Source: Xanthostigma xanthostigma
Taxonomy: Eukaryota; Arthropoda; Insecta; Raphidioptera; Raphidiidae
Direction of reading: 5' to 3'
Length of the DNA: 64,000 nucleotides
Assembly (NCBI GenBank): GCA_963575645.1
Contig: OY754466.1
Location: 42,874,001 to 42,938,000 of the forward strand
Part shown: piece by piece, positions 36,254-47,100 of the stretch
Layout of the letters: each line of letters begins with the position of its first letter
Numbering within the stretch: the stretch's first letter is position 1
Notes under the pieces: generated by a model
The model's database searches: none
Seen by the model: only the letters and a program-made list of their open reading frames with translations
What the model was told of the DNA's origin: nothing
Position numbers and translations under genes: made by a program

Positions 36254-36780
36254 GTGATGTGCCGGATATCTGTATCCGTATCCGCGAATATCCGAGGGAG
36301 AAGAGAGATCCGTATCCGTTAGTTTTTGGCGGATCTTTTACCTTATTTATTTTCAATTCATAGATGAAATTTTATATATATAGGTGATTAGGTAATAATG
36401 AGAAACTGTTAAATTCCATTCGGATTATTTTTTATTTTTTAAAATCGTATTTGGCACCTTTATATTGCAAACATTTATCGTAGTGAGTAGCATACCAATA
36501 GTACATAACTCAAAGGTACTAAAAAACAATCTTTATAATGAGATATTGCACATCGATCTTTGGAAAGAGACAATCTGTTATGAGAGTTAACTCTTAAAGA
36601 GGTCAACAACTTTTTCACATAACAGATAGTCTCTTTCCAAAGGTCGATGTGCAATATTTACCGCCGCATACTCTAAGAAAGTTAAGATCCGTATCCGTAT
36701 CCGCGGATCTTGAAACCAAATATCCGTATTCAGATCCGTATCCGCGGATATACATTTTTAACGATCGGGCACATCACTAA
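36254..36780. mobile_element. MITE with TAGTGATGTGCC termini
   Basis: Starts TAGTGATGTGCCGGATAT and ends CGGGCACATCACTA, inverted. The interior has repeated ATCCGTATCCG units near both ends and a nested hairpin at 36541-36660 (ATTGCACATCGA and its complement). No clean target duplication; hAT-like by its ends. Confidence 0.7.
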
Positions 36781-37921
36781 ATCATCATTAAAATGCTAAA
36801 TCATCGGCTACTGGCCCAAGACAAGTCAGGCCAATCAACATTAAAAAAAAAAAATGCTAAATCGCAGTTTTGTATCAAAAGATGCAATAAAAAAATATCT
36901 TTATCGAAGAGAACGCCTGAACACAAATTGTTAAGTTCTTAATTGATACATACCTTGCTTACAAGTAGCGCGATCTGACGAATAAAAAATGAAGATGTTT
37001 GAAACACACCTTGCCTGCCACTGCTGCTATTTGACGAATAAAAAATATGGTAGTCCTCATTTTAATCGGTCACGTCGGTAACGGGTACAGGTACTGCATT
37101 GAGCTGTGTCGTTTTGTTCGCGCAGCCCAGACTAGCACTCCATTTGGGGTACTTTTAGTATAATGCAATTTTAAAGTAAAATACGCAACATATTTTATTT
37201 TAAAAATGATTTATTATATTATTTGTGATGAAAACGGTAAACAAAAACAAAATAATATAAATAAATTGTCGTTAGTCTACTGTTATTCTATCGATATAAT
37301 TGTTGAACTGATTTGTTTTCCATTTTTTTTCTTAATTTGGAGATTGGAAAACAGTAGACAAAAGACAATAGATTTATAAAATGAATAGATTTTACAGTTT
37401 ATAATGTTGGAATATTGTAATTGAATTTTCATCCAATAAAGGAAAAGTATTTTACAAAAAAAAGATTTTTTTAAGCCTGTTTTAAATGGAAATGTTTTTG
37501 ACATAAGAACATGTCAAAAAATGTTCTATATAAACTAAACTTTATAAACATTTGTAAATTTAAATACTCTAACGAATCAATATACATGATTTAAGATTTG
37601 AAAAACCAAATAGTCAAGAAAAATTGAAAGCCAATTCAAATATCAGAACTTGAGTGACTAAAAACTAATTTAATAATAACAAAATAGATATGAACATATT
37701 GGTTTATAAGTATATATTAGATTTTAGATACATAAAAAAAATTTGTCACTTTTTGACGTTTTGAAAACCGTTCAACAACTATTATTCCAAAGCTTCAGAA
37801 AATACATAAATAATATGCTAAAAAGATTAAAAAATAAAAGATCTGTAATCATATTTAAACTGGCTTTGAATTGATAAAGATTTTTCATTTGGGAAATCTT
37901 TTTATCCTATGTCGCGAATAT

Positions 37922-40900
37922 TCATTGCGTTTGTTGTCCGACGATGTTTGCTGTATTATTTGATGTCACATTCGTAGAATTTGTCATCCCGGTGGCAGCT
38001 TGATCTTTGAAATATTTTTCAACCTAAAATATTATGTTCGTCTTCAAATTCATTTTAAGAATATTTGATATTTAAATCATTCGCTACGTTTTTTTACACC
38101 CTCGTAACGTAATAAAATACAATCATTTAAAAAATAAACAATAAAAAAATACTTTGTATGGGAGGTCCTACCGTTATTAGAGATATATTAAATTTATTTC
38201 AAATATTTGATAAATTTATACAGAGTGTCCCATTAAGAATGGGACATAGAACAACCGCAGATTCTCCAATTCAAAATAAAACGATTAAGCGAAATATGCG
38301 TAGATAAAATGTTACTCGTTTCCGAAATACGGGGTGCTGAAGTTGAAAACTGAAAAATTATTAATGTCCATAATTTTTTTAATACACCGTATAATTTTAC
38401 TCAAATCGGCACACGTGTTAAATATCATAAAATGCACCTAACAATAAAAAAAATAGTTCAGTACGCTCTACCAGTTGCGTACGGCAGGAGTAAGTAATGC
38501 TTGTACCCCTTCTAAATGTTACGCCGCTGTCTAAATTTTAATTTTGACTATAATTTTAATTTTTTCGATATTTTCTAAGTCAATAATGTACACTTGTTAG
38601 TTTGTTGTAAAGTCATTGGTTTTCGAGATATTCGCAGTTTTTTTAAAACAAAATTGTAAAAATGAATATTATTAATAATAATACAAATAAAAAGTGCATG
38701 TCTATCTATCTTTAACTGCGAATATCTCGAAAACCAATGACTTTACAACAAACTAACAAGTGTACATTATTGACTTAGAAAATATCAAAAAAATTAAAAT
38801 TATAGTCAAAATTAAAATTTAGACAGCGGCGTAACATTTAGAAGGGGTACAAGCATTACTTACTTCTGCCGTACGCCACTGGTAGAGCGAGTAACATTTT
38901 ATCTAAGCATATTTCGCTTAATCGTTTTATTTTGAATTGGAGAATCAGCGGTTGTTCTATGTCCCATTCTTAATGGGACACCCTGTATAGATTGAGTATG
39001 ATTTCATTTTGAACATGCACAATCATTTTTCACTACCAAATCAAAAATACCAATTTTTAAAACACTCTTATAAATTGGCACAACATGATAACGGCTGCCT
39101 TTGTAGGTAAGAGTTTCTTTTCTAGTCTTTCCGGACAACATTCCTTCTATACGTCCCGTTTCTGTCTCAAAGGATTATGATCAGCCTAGACATGCTCATG
39201 TGAAGAGTTTACAAGCGAAAATAAATAAATCAACACATAAAATAACCCAAACACCAGAATATAAAAAAATATGAACGTACCACTTTTTTAATATAAATAA
39301 ACTCCTTACTATTTTCATTACCATGCACATCGTTAACGGCATATGGAGGTGAAATTGTGACAGCGTTTTGCCATACAACAATGTCCGCTCCGCGCCACGA
39401 TACTTCTTTTATTGTTTTAGCGATCGCAATGAAAAGTCGCTGGCCTTCGCTACTAACGCCCGCGCTCATTGCACTGACCAGGCGACGTTTCTCATCAACT
39501 TGATTGCGAACACGGGTGTTCAACTGCGGAATGCAAATTTACAAAGTTGGTATTAATATTACGATTAGATTCCAATCTATACTAATACTGAAGAGTTTGT
39601 TTGTTTGAACGCGCTAATCTCAGGAGCTACTGGTTCAAATTGAAAAAAAATTTTTTTGTTGGATAGACCATTTATCGAGGAAGGCTATAAGCTATATAAA
39701 ATCAGGCTACGACCATTAGGAGCGGAGCATTAATGAAAAATGTTCCAAATGTATCTAAAAAATAAGCTTCTATTCAGGTGAAACGCACTAACTAAGTATA
39801 CTCATATTAGCGATGTGAGAATACAACGCCGGCTAGAGCAATCGGTAGAGCACACGACTGGCAATACTAGGGTCGTGGGTTCGAGCCCTACGTTGGGCGA
39901 ATGCATTTTTATTTATTTTTTTTTTTTATTTTCTACATTGCTTTCTTCTAACGCTTACATTAAAATCTATTTTAATTTTATTTAATTAATTTAAAAAAAA
40001 AATTATTAGTTAAAAAAAGTATAAACACTGCTTTTTATCGACAAAAAATTTTGAACGGTAACTCCGATCATCATGAAATTTGGACACAACATTCATCTCG
40101 GAAACTAAGATGAATGTGTGTACTCATGTTCCTCCCTTCCCCATTCGTTCTTTTACACCCAGGTGAAACCGGACGGGACCGCTAGTCCAAAATAAATCCA
40201 AACCCGAAGGTTCGCTTAATGACTATCACCTATGCCCGGCTCCTCATCAGACATGTCGTAGCGCGTTTTTTTTTTCTTTACTTCAGTAAATTATATTTTT
40301 AAGTATCCTTAACTCATAAAAAAATATCTTGTCTGCTTTACGCACATAAAATAAAATAAAAACTATTAAAAATGAACACGTTATCTTGATCTAAAAAATA
40401 TTTTCCCTTATTTTTTTTGTGTTATACTGTTCTTTCAGCCACAATCTAAAGTTTTTTGAGAATTACCGCTCCCAGAAACCTGAGCTCGTACCAGTCGGTT
40501 TGTGCATGCCGACTGGCAAATTTTCTAATACACACATAGACGCTGATGAGCTCAGCTGTTGGGAGTCTACAATCTACCTATCTTTCAGTTACGGTCAAAA
40601 GTGAAAAAAAACCCGGATGTTTGGCTTCTGCTGAAAAAATCACTTTCGGTCAAACTCAAATGAAGGGTACTACACGGGAAGAAGGCGGTTTGTCAAAAAA
40701 TGTAAATTGTGCAGGAGAGCATTTTGAAGTGTTTAAGATCGTACCATTTACTTGCTGATGCATTTCTTTTAACGCTTATAACTTTTGACCTAGCGTATTC
40801 TTGTCTAAAATGAAAACACCAACAGAAAGGTACGACTTTTGGCTACAAGATTGCATAAAAAAATCAATTTCGAATTTTTACTGACAAATCGCCTTCTTCC

Positions 40901-41882
40901 CATGTAAGTACCCTTCAAATGTAAATGGTAAGCATTTTGTTACCAGGAACATTTACCCAGTTGTTTGCACGTGCTATCCAGAAAAATATAAAAGTATCAC
41001 AATTTTACTTCTCATTACGGCATCGTGATTAAATAAAGAAACTGTGAATCACTTATTATACGGCAGCATCTAAGCTACTCTTTTATCTGAAGTATGTTCA
41101 AATGTTAGCTACGAGAAGCCTTTCCCTGATTTATTCGTTGATTGGTCTCCATCAAATAAAAGCTCACATTCAGATAGACGTGGTGACAATATATAAATTA
41201 ACACGGACAGTAAACACTGGCCGCATAGGTAGAATTCATTTGTCCTAGTATATAATTTAACATGCATTTAGAATGAAAATAAACTCACCCGTTGTAGATT
41301 AAGTGACTGTGGTGGGTCTGGAATTGTTGTACCTTCCTTTTTAACTTGAACATCACTAACTAGTGATAAATTCACGCAGTTAATATCGTTTAAATGCGAT
41401 TTGCCACTCGACGACAAACCCTCTGTGATATTTAAGTTAAGGAACAATAGCTTAAAACTGTTCAAGAAAACGTCACAACATTTCATAATATTAATATTAT
41501 GCTGTTTTATGAAATTTAAGGTTAAAATAAAAATATGTCACTGTGTCAAAATAGTTAATTACAATATAAATAATAAATTTCTTAAGTAAGTGACTGACAT
41601 AACAACTAATAGTATTAATTAAAAGAAATATAGAATCAAAATAATAACAATTCTTTTGACATGAAATTTGATGGTGTCATTTCAAATAATGTTTCTTGTG
41701 TCAAATGTTATAAAAAGGATACTCAAGATTAGCATTTTCGTTTGTGGATCGAATGCTTGCACTTCGCCTTCTATTACTTGATCATAACATGTTTTACAAA
41801 CTACAACACTTCCAATTGTAAAACACTCACCTACGACAGTCGAACCCGCCATATTTATTTTCATAACAGGCAAAGTAGACAT
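37922..41882 (-). CDS. Lsm12: LSM12 homolog (4 exons)
   Basis: RNA-associated LSm-domain protein; in flies it works with Ataxin-2 and Twenty-four in translational control. Exons 41882-41723, 41422-41289, 39523-39281 and 38023-37922 join in frame to 213 codons including stop (212 aa), near the usual family length. The N-terminal LSm part reads FTIGSVVVCKTCYDQVIEGE then VQAFDPQTKMLILK, followed by SSSGK. The C-terminal anticodon-binding-like domain in exon 3 has SAMSAGVSSEGQRLF, IAKTIKEVSWRGADIVV and ISPPYAV. Exon 4 completes VEKYFKDQ and a Asn/Thr-rich tail. The first Met gives MSTLPVMKINMAGS; internal Mets at residues 7 and 11 are alternatives. Introns carry a mariner-type foldback, a SINE-like insertion with a tRNA-Lys relic, and other repeats. 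Confidence 0.93.
38219..38987. mobile_element. Mariner-type foldback MITE (TACAGGGTGTCCC ends)
   Basis: Starts TACAGAGTGTCCCATTAAGA and ends with the complement, TCTTAATGGGACACCCTGTA, with TA outside. The arms match over several hundred bases, e.g. AATAAAACGATTAAGCGAAA and its complement. The left arm has about 130 bp (around 38325-38465) that the right arm lacks. Located in LSM12 intron 3. Confidence 0.85.
39580..40195 (+). repeat. 'GCGGTCCCG' family copy 2, interrupted by a tRNA-Lys-bearing insertion
   Basis: 39580-39744 and 40040-40190 are the two halves of the repeat seen whole at 47090-47432. About 290 bp between them is absent from that copy and contains the tRNA-Lys relic at 39828-39899 followed by a T/A-rich tail. 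Located in LSM12 intron 2. Confidence 0.7.
39828..39899 (+). pseudogene. tRNA-Lys-like relic (SINE head or pseudogene)
   Basis: Resembles tRNA-Lys: GGCTAG, GGTAGAGCA, GGGTCGTGGGTTCGAGCCC and ACGTTGGGCG. One C is missing from the 5' acceptor, the D-arm CTC is AGC, and the anticodon arm (ACGACTGGCAATACTAG) no longer pairs or shows CTT/TTT. B-box GGTTCGAGCCC is intact. Confidence 0.7.
40661..40918. repeat. MITE with TGAAGGGTAC inverted ends
   Basis: Ends TGAAGGGTACTACACGGGAA and the imperfect complement ending GTAAGTACCCTTCA, about 40 bp each, 258 bp overall. Non-coding, in LSM12 intron 2. It lies next to the 40450-40600 copy of the repeat family at 23560-23760. Confidence 0.7.
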
Positions 41883-44111
41883 TAGACAAGGAACTTTAAC
41901 TGAGACCCGATTTACACGTGATTGGAAAGATGCCGACGACCGATAGTTAAATGCAACATTTCACAGTATGTATTTAATTTTCATAAAAATTCTCCAATTT
42001 CAGTATTTTCTAATCAAATGTATTTCTACCGTTCTTTCGAAAATTGGTTTATAACTAAATTTTTATATTAGTATTACCAATGGCAACAATTTTACATATT
42101 TTCCTCGAAATTCGTACATGTGGACACCTACCGTTAGTTTTTCACTTGTGGATCTTTCCTACATTCAGCAAGTTTTTGAAGCGCTGTATTACTGCGCATA
42201 TCCTATAGCTATGCAAATCAAAAGCGCTGTATTTACTGCGCATATCCTATAGCTATGCAAGTAAAAAGCGCTGCATAAATGAAAAACTGAATTTTTTTGA
42301 TGACATTTTATTTAGGTAATTCTTTTTATACAATACTTTCACGTTAATCCATCCTCAATAAATATTTGATTGTATACTTATATGAGAAAAGGAGATATAG
42401 CACGAACTGGAAGACCATATATTTATAAAAGTATATATGTGGAAGACCGACGGCACAGTTAACTTTTGGCATAAGTGACGGACTACGGAACATGACGGAT
42501 TAAATAATTTTATATTAAGCCTTCATATCAAAAATGGCGGATTAAAATGTTTATAGGATAATCGATAAAAAAAGAGTTTTGTATTTTCTGAATATGGTTT
42601 TACGTAACAAAATAATTTAAATAATATTATAGTTTAGTTATCTTTTAAAACAGATATGTATTTAGATCTTTTATGTATTATTCAACACAAAGAATGAAAT
42701 TAAAATAAAATACATATATGAGTCATAAAATAATTTTTATTGTTAAAATCTTAGCGTACGCTTTTAAAATATAATTTATTAAATGCACATTTTGCATGCT
42801 TTGTCTAAAAATACAGAAGAATTCTTCTAACAAATCGCACATAAATTAGCATCTAAATGAAATACATTGTAAAACCAGTTTTTCTAATAACAAAACGTAT
42901 TCAAAACTGCATTGAAGAAAACGTTATACGCAAATACATTGTGACAAACTGCAGTTGACTCCATATGGGAAAAAAAACTCGGTCGCAGTACAAAACCTTG
43001 ATGACAAAATGGTGCATTTACGGATCTACTTATTATTCAAACGCATTATGATCTTAATTAATAATCCCTTAAAATGATTATCTTTAGGTACTTCAATATT
43101 GGTAATATATTTTATCAATTCAACGTCTGCACCAATTTATATACATCTTTCAGTAAACGATCACAATCCGAAAAATAGTGACCCTGTCTTGCCGATTATG
43201 TTGCTAATACAGGGACACATTTAAATCTTTACAAAAGGATTAGATTTCGTTGTTTTTGGGCTCAAACAGTGTTGTAAACCCCTTCATATGCTTAGATATC
43301 ACACAAATCACAGTTTTAATGTGAATACCTTACATATGCCCGGAAACAAATTTTTCACAAAGTTTTCGTCGTTCAAGCAGTACATTATGACACCATTTTC
43401 GAATAGTTCTCACTCAACGCAATCCAAAGTTATAATGTAAGATTAAGACGGAACAATATCACCAATTTTTCATAACGCTCAAATTTTTGTAAATGTTCTC
43501 CCAGTACTGTTTCGATTTTAAAGACGTATTCACGTCGAAAAGTTGGTATTTTTTTGATTTCACCTGAATAGGTCGCGTCATTCGACTGACAACAATAGTG
43601 TATATGCCATTTATCAAGAAAATACAGTAAAAAATGCAGTTTGCATTTATGCTCAAGCATAACAAAATGTTATATATATGTAAAATTTTGAAATGTTTTA
43701 TGTTTACCTTTCCTAAATAAATAATACCCTTGCATTATAAATAGGTTTTAACTTTTACCCGAATTTTGATAAAAGAAACTTTTGAAAATTTGACGACAAC
43801 ATTAAGTACCTATAAACACATAATGTTAAACAAAACATTTTTAGAATCACTGTAAAAGATTCCTGATTATAACAACAATAATTAATCGTCCTTTTTTATA
43901 AAAATGCTAATACTAAGGAAAAGCATATTAGTCCTGTTTCAAATTAAAATTTTAACAGTGTTAGCTCATCGACGAAAGAGCGCTAAATGACTTGAAAAGT
44001 TCATAAAAATAAAACATATTAATAAAATGTGTATTTGAGTTTAAAATAAAATAATAATACAATAACAATAATAATTTTTGAAATAATAAAACAGTAACAA
44101 CAAAATACAAA
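41883..44111. other. Divergent intergenic region between LSM12 and the P450
   Basis: 2.2 kb between two ATGs. It includes a two-unit tandem repeat of about 52 bp at 42181-42280 (GCGCTGTAT..ACTGCGCATATCCTATAGCT). A minus-strand open frame at 43430-43660 has a protein-like stretch but no recognisable family or splice partner. The start context AACAAAATACAAAATG precedes the P450. Otherwise AT-rich with nothing supported. Confidence 0.5.
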
Positions 44112-47100
44112 ATGTTCACGGTTTTACATAATCAGTTCTACAGCAAGTTTTTGAAAATATTCGTTGCGACATTTATTGGCGTATTAATTAGTTTTATATT
44201 TAAAACTATTTTTGCTTTTTACAAAGAGCGAAGAAGACTTCACAAATTAGCTGAAAGTATTCCTGGTCCTAAAGCATATCCAATATTTGGAAATGCATTA
44301 GAAATTATTAGATGTCCACACGGTAAGTACAACGAATCTATTAAAAAGAGATAGTGTAATAATATTTGTAACTCAAAACAATGAAGGGTACATACTCGTA
44401 AAAAATGTGCTGGTATTCAATCCTTTCTATAGAAAAAAAAATATTTTGCTTCTTGTCTTTATTTTTTAAAACTGATATTATTATTTTTCGAAAAACATGT
44501 ATTATCACAGATTATTGTTCTGTGTGTATTATATAGTTTCCCGTTTTAATATTTGAATAATATATTAACATCAGGGTATTGCAAAACAATTTTGTGTTTA
44601 GAATTGAAAGTTGCATTAAAGTTGACGGGGGATCATTTTGAAAACGTCATTTTTTGGAAGGTGAACAAAAGCTTAACTCTAAAATAAACCCCAATAAATT
44701 AGCTCGGTGTAACAAAAATTATTTTTACTCAATTTGCAAGAATTTTATTCTTTCTAATATTGAAATGGTTAGACTGAACATAGGGAACCCAAGTACAAGG
44801 TTATTATTAATTTGCATTTTTCTTTGTCAATAACAATAATTCAATTCTTGGTTTAAAACTATCTATAACATAATGCAAATATTTTTTTAGAGCTCCACGA
44901 TAAAGTATTAGAATTTGCAAATCTGTATGGAAGTCCGATGAGATTTTGGCTCGGTTCAGAATTAAATATTTTAGTATCAAAACCAGACCATATTGAACGG
45001 GTACTTATGAGCCGTAAGACAATGATCAAAGGACCAACTTACAAATTCATTCAAAAGTTTCTCGGTGAAGGACTTATTGGAGGATCAGGTGAGATCAGTA
45101 GTTTTTCAATGTCAAAAGAATAAAAATAAAATAAGACAAAATTCTTCACATATAGGTACTATAAATCACCCTCTAATGAGCGCCAGGTGCTAATGACCAG
45201 AGCTATCGAGATTCTATAGTTTATGATAATAATAATAATAATAATAAAGTTTATGTAGCGGTGAGAGCACTAGCCTCGCATTCGGGAGGTACCGGGTTCG
45301 AATCCCGGCGGGGGCAGATGTGACTAGGACTTTTTCCTATTGCCTCTCGCCGAGAAACGGTAATTCCTGTACCGGCCACCTTGTTGAGGTTTTCCATGGT
45401 TTCCCTCAATAATTCCAGATAAATATCGAGATGGTTCATTATTCAAGGCCATGGCCGATTTTACCTGTCAAACTCCTATGCTCAAAAGTTGCCTACCTTA
45501 TCCTTAATTTCCTAAAAATTCCTTCATTCGCCCATTGCTATTATTAAGTTTAGTTTAAAAATTGCAGAAAATAACGGGAAGTGTGGTAGAAAAAAAATAG
45601 TAATGGTGCGAATGGCGTCTGTTATGACAAAGTCGAGAAACGGACGTTAAACGCATTATTATTATTTTTAATAAAGTTTATTTATTCCGTTGACATAAAT
45701 GTGTGGAACAAGTCAAAAAATTACATAGAAATTACAATGAGGTAGAAAAAAATTCCTGAATGGAATAGAAGGTGTGCTTAATTAAGAGACGCTTGACGGT
45801 CCGTTTGAAACAAGATAGGCTATTTATAGATTTTACATTAGCCGGTAATTGATTATATAGTTTTATAGGCATAGAATTTGGGCCTTTAGCAAACATTTAT
45901 AATATCAGTCCTAGATCATCCAACAGTATTTTTTTCGTTGGCTTTCAACGAAGTACAGTAGGTATTAATAACCACGTCCCACATGCTTTTAGGTACCTTT
46001 CCACTCACGAAAATATACATTGAGGATTAACTTTCGTAAATCAACGTTTGTGCGGTGGAAAATTACCTAAAAACATAGGACTAGGAGAGCTGCCCTTTTC
46101 CATTGTAGCTAGAAAATTGGAAGATCTAACACTAATCGAGGGCATTTTTAGGAAAATTGTGGCGTAACCAAAGACGACACATATTACCAACATTCAAACT
46201 GAAGATCTTAGAAAATCAAACAGAAATATTTTTAAAACATTCCTCAGTGTTGGTAAAAAAATTGGCTCCAATGGCAAATCAAGGAACGTTCAACGTAATC
46301 GACAAAGTGGCGCTTTGCCTTCATGATATTGTTTTTGGTAAGCGAAAAAAATTTTATAGCTGCAAAAAAAATTCTCTGTCCCTAAGCCTGAGACTTTTGA
46401 CTACCCCCCTCCCCTCTGTCTTTTAAATGGTCGTTTAATAAACAAGAATCCATTAAGGAATCATAATGAAGAGTTGGGTTGGAAAAGAAAGCAGTGACAA
46501 TAAAAGAAAATGTATTCCTGCAATACAACAAAATATACCGTACTTAAAATGTTTGCCACTCCTCAAACTCTGTCCCCTAGGACCTGGCTGACCTGTTGGG
46601 TAATTTTTAAATGCTTCTTATTTTAATTTTCGATTTTCAGAGACGCTTTTTGGAATCAAACTGGCAGAACCACAAAATGAAAAATATTTAAACTTTATGC
46701 ATGTTGAAGAAAAGTAAAGTATTTTTTTGGTCCAAAAAATAATGTAGCACGCACATATTAATGTACGTTTATATTTGTATACCCATTTGTTTCAGGAGTT
46801 ATGAAGTGGTGTATACACGAATGACGCATTTATGGTATCAAAATGATTTTCTCTACAGTTTTTCAAAACTTGCCAAAGAAGAAAAAGTTTGCAAGGAATT
46901 TATCAATGAATTTAAAGATATGGTACATAATTTACCATTTATTTATATTCATCATCCTAATTATTACAATATTTAAAATTTGACTAAGCCAGGCGTGAAT
47001 ACAGGATTTCGTTTAGAGGTGTCGCAACGTTTGTGTGATTTTGCATATCTTCCAAAAAATTTTTTCTAAATAAAATCTGTACTAATATATACAGTTGAAG

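Larger units (their letters stand above)
33739..37921. other. Intergenic region between the NACHT-WD gene and LSM12
   Basis: The two genes are convergent here. AATAAA at about 33848 is a plausible poly(A) signal for the plus-strand gene. The rest is a long foldback (34421-34818), a complete hAT element (34962-35533), a weak minus-strand ORF (35870-36157), a MITE (36254-36780) and AT-rich DNA without visible genes (36800-37900). Confidence 0.6.

Noticed and set aside
43430..43665. Minus-strand ORFs upstream of the P450
   Set aside because: Somewhat protein-like (EYVFKIETVLGEHLQKFERY), but there is no recognisable family, no clear splice partner and little room for a gene before 44112.
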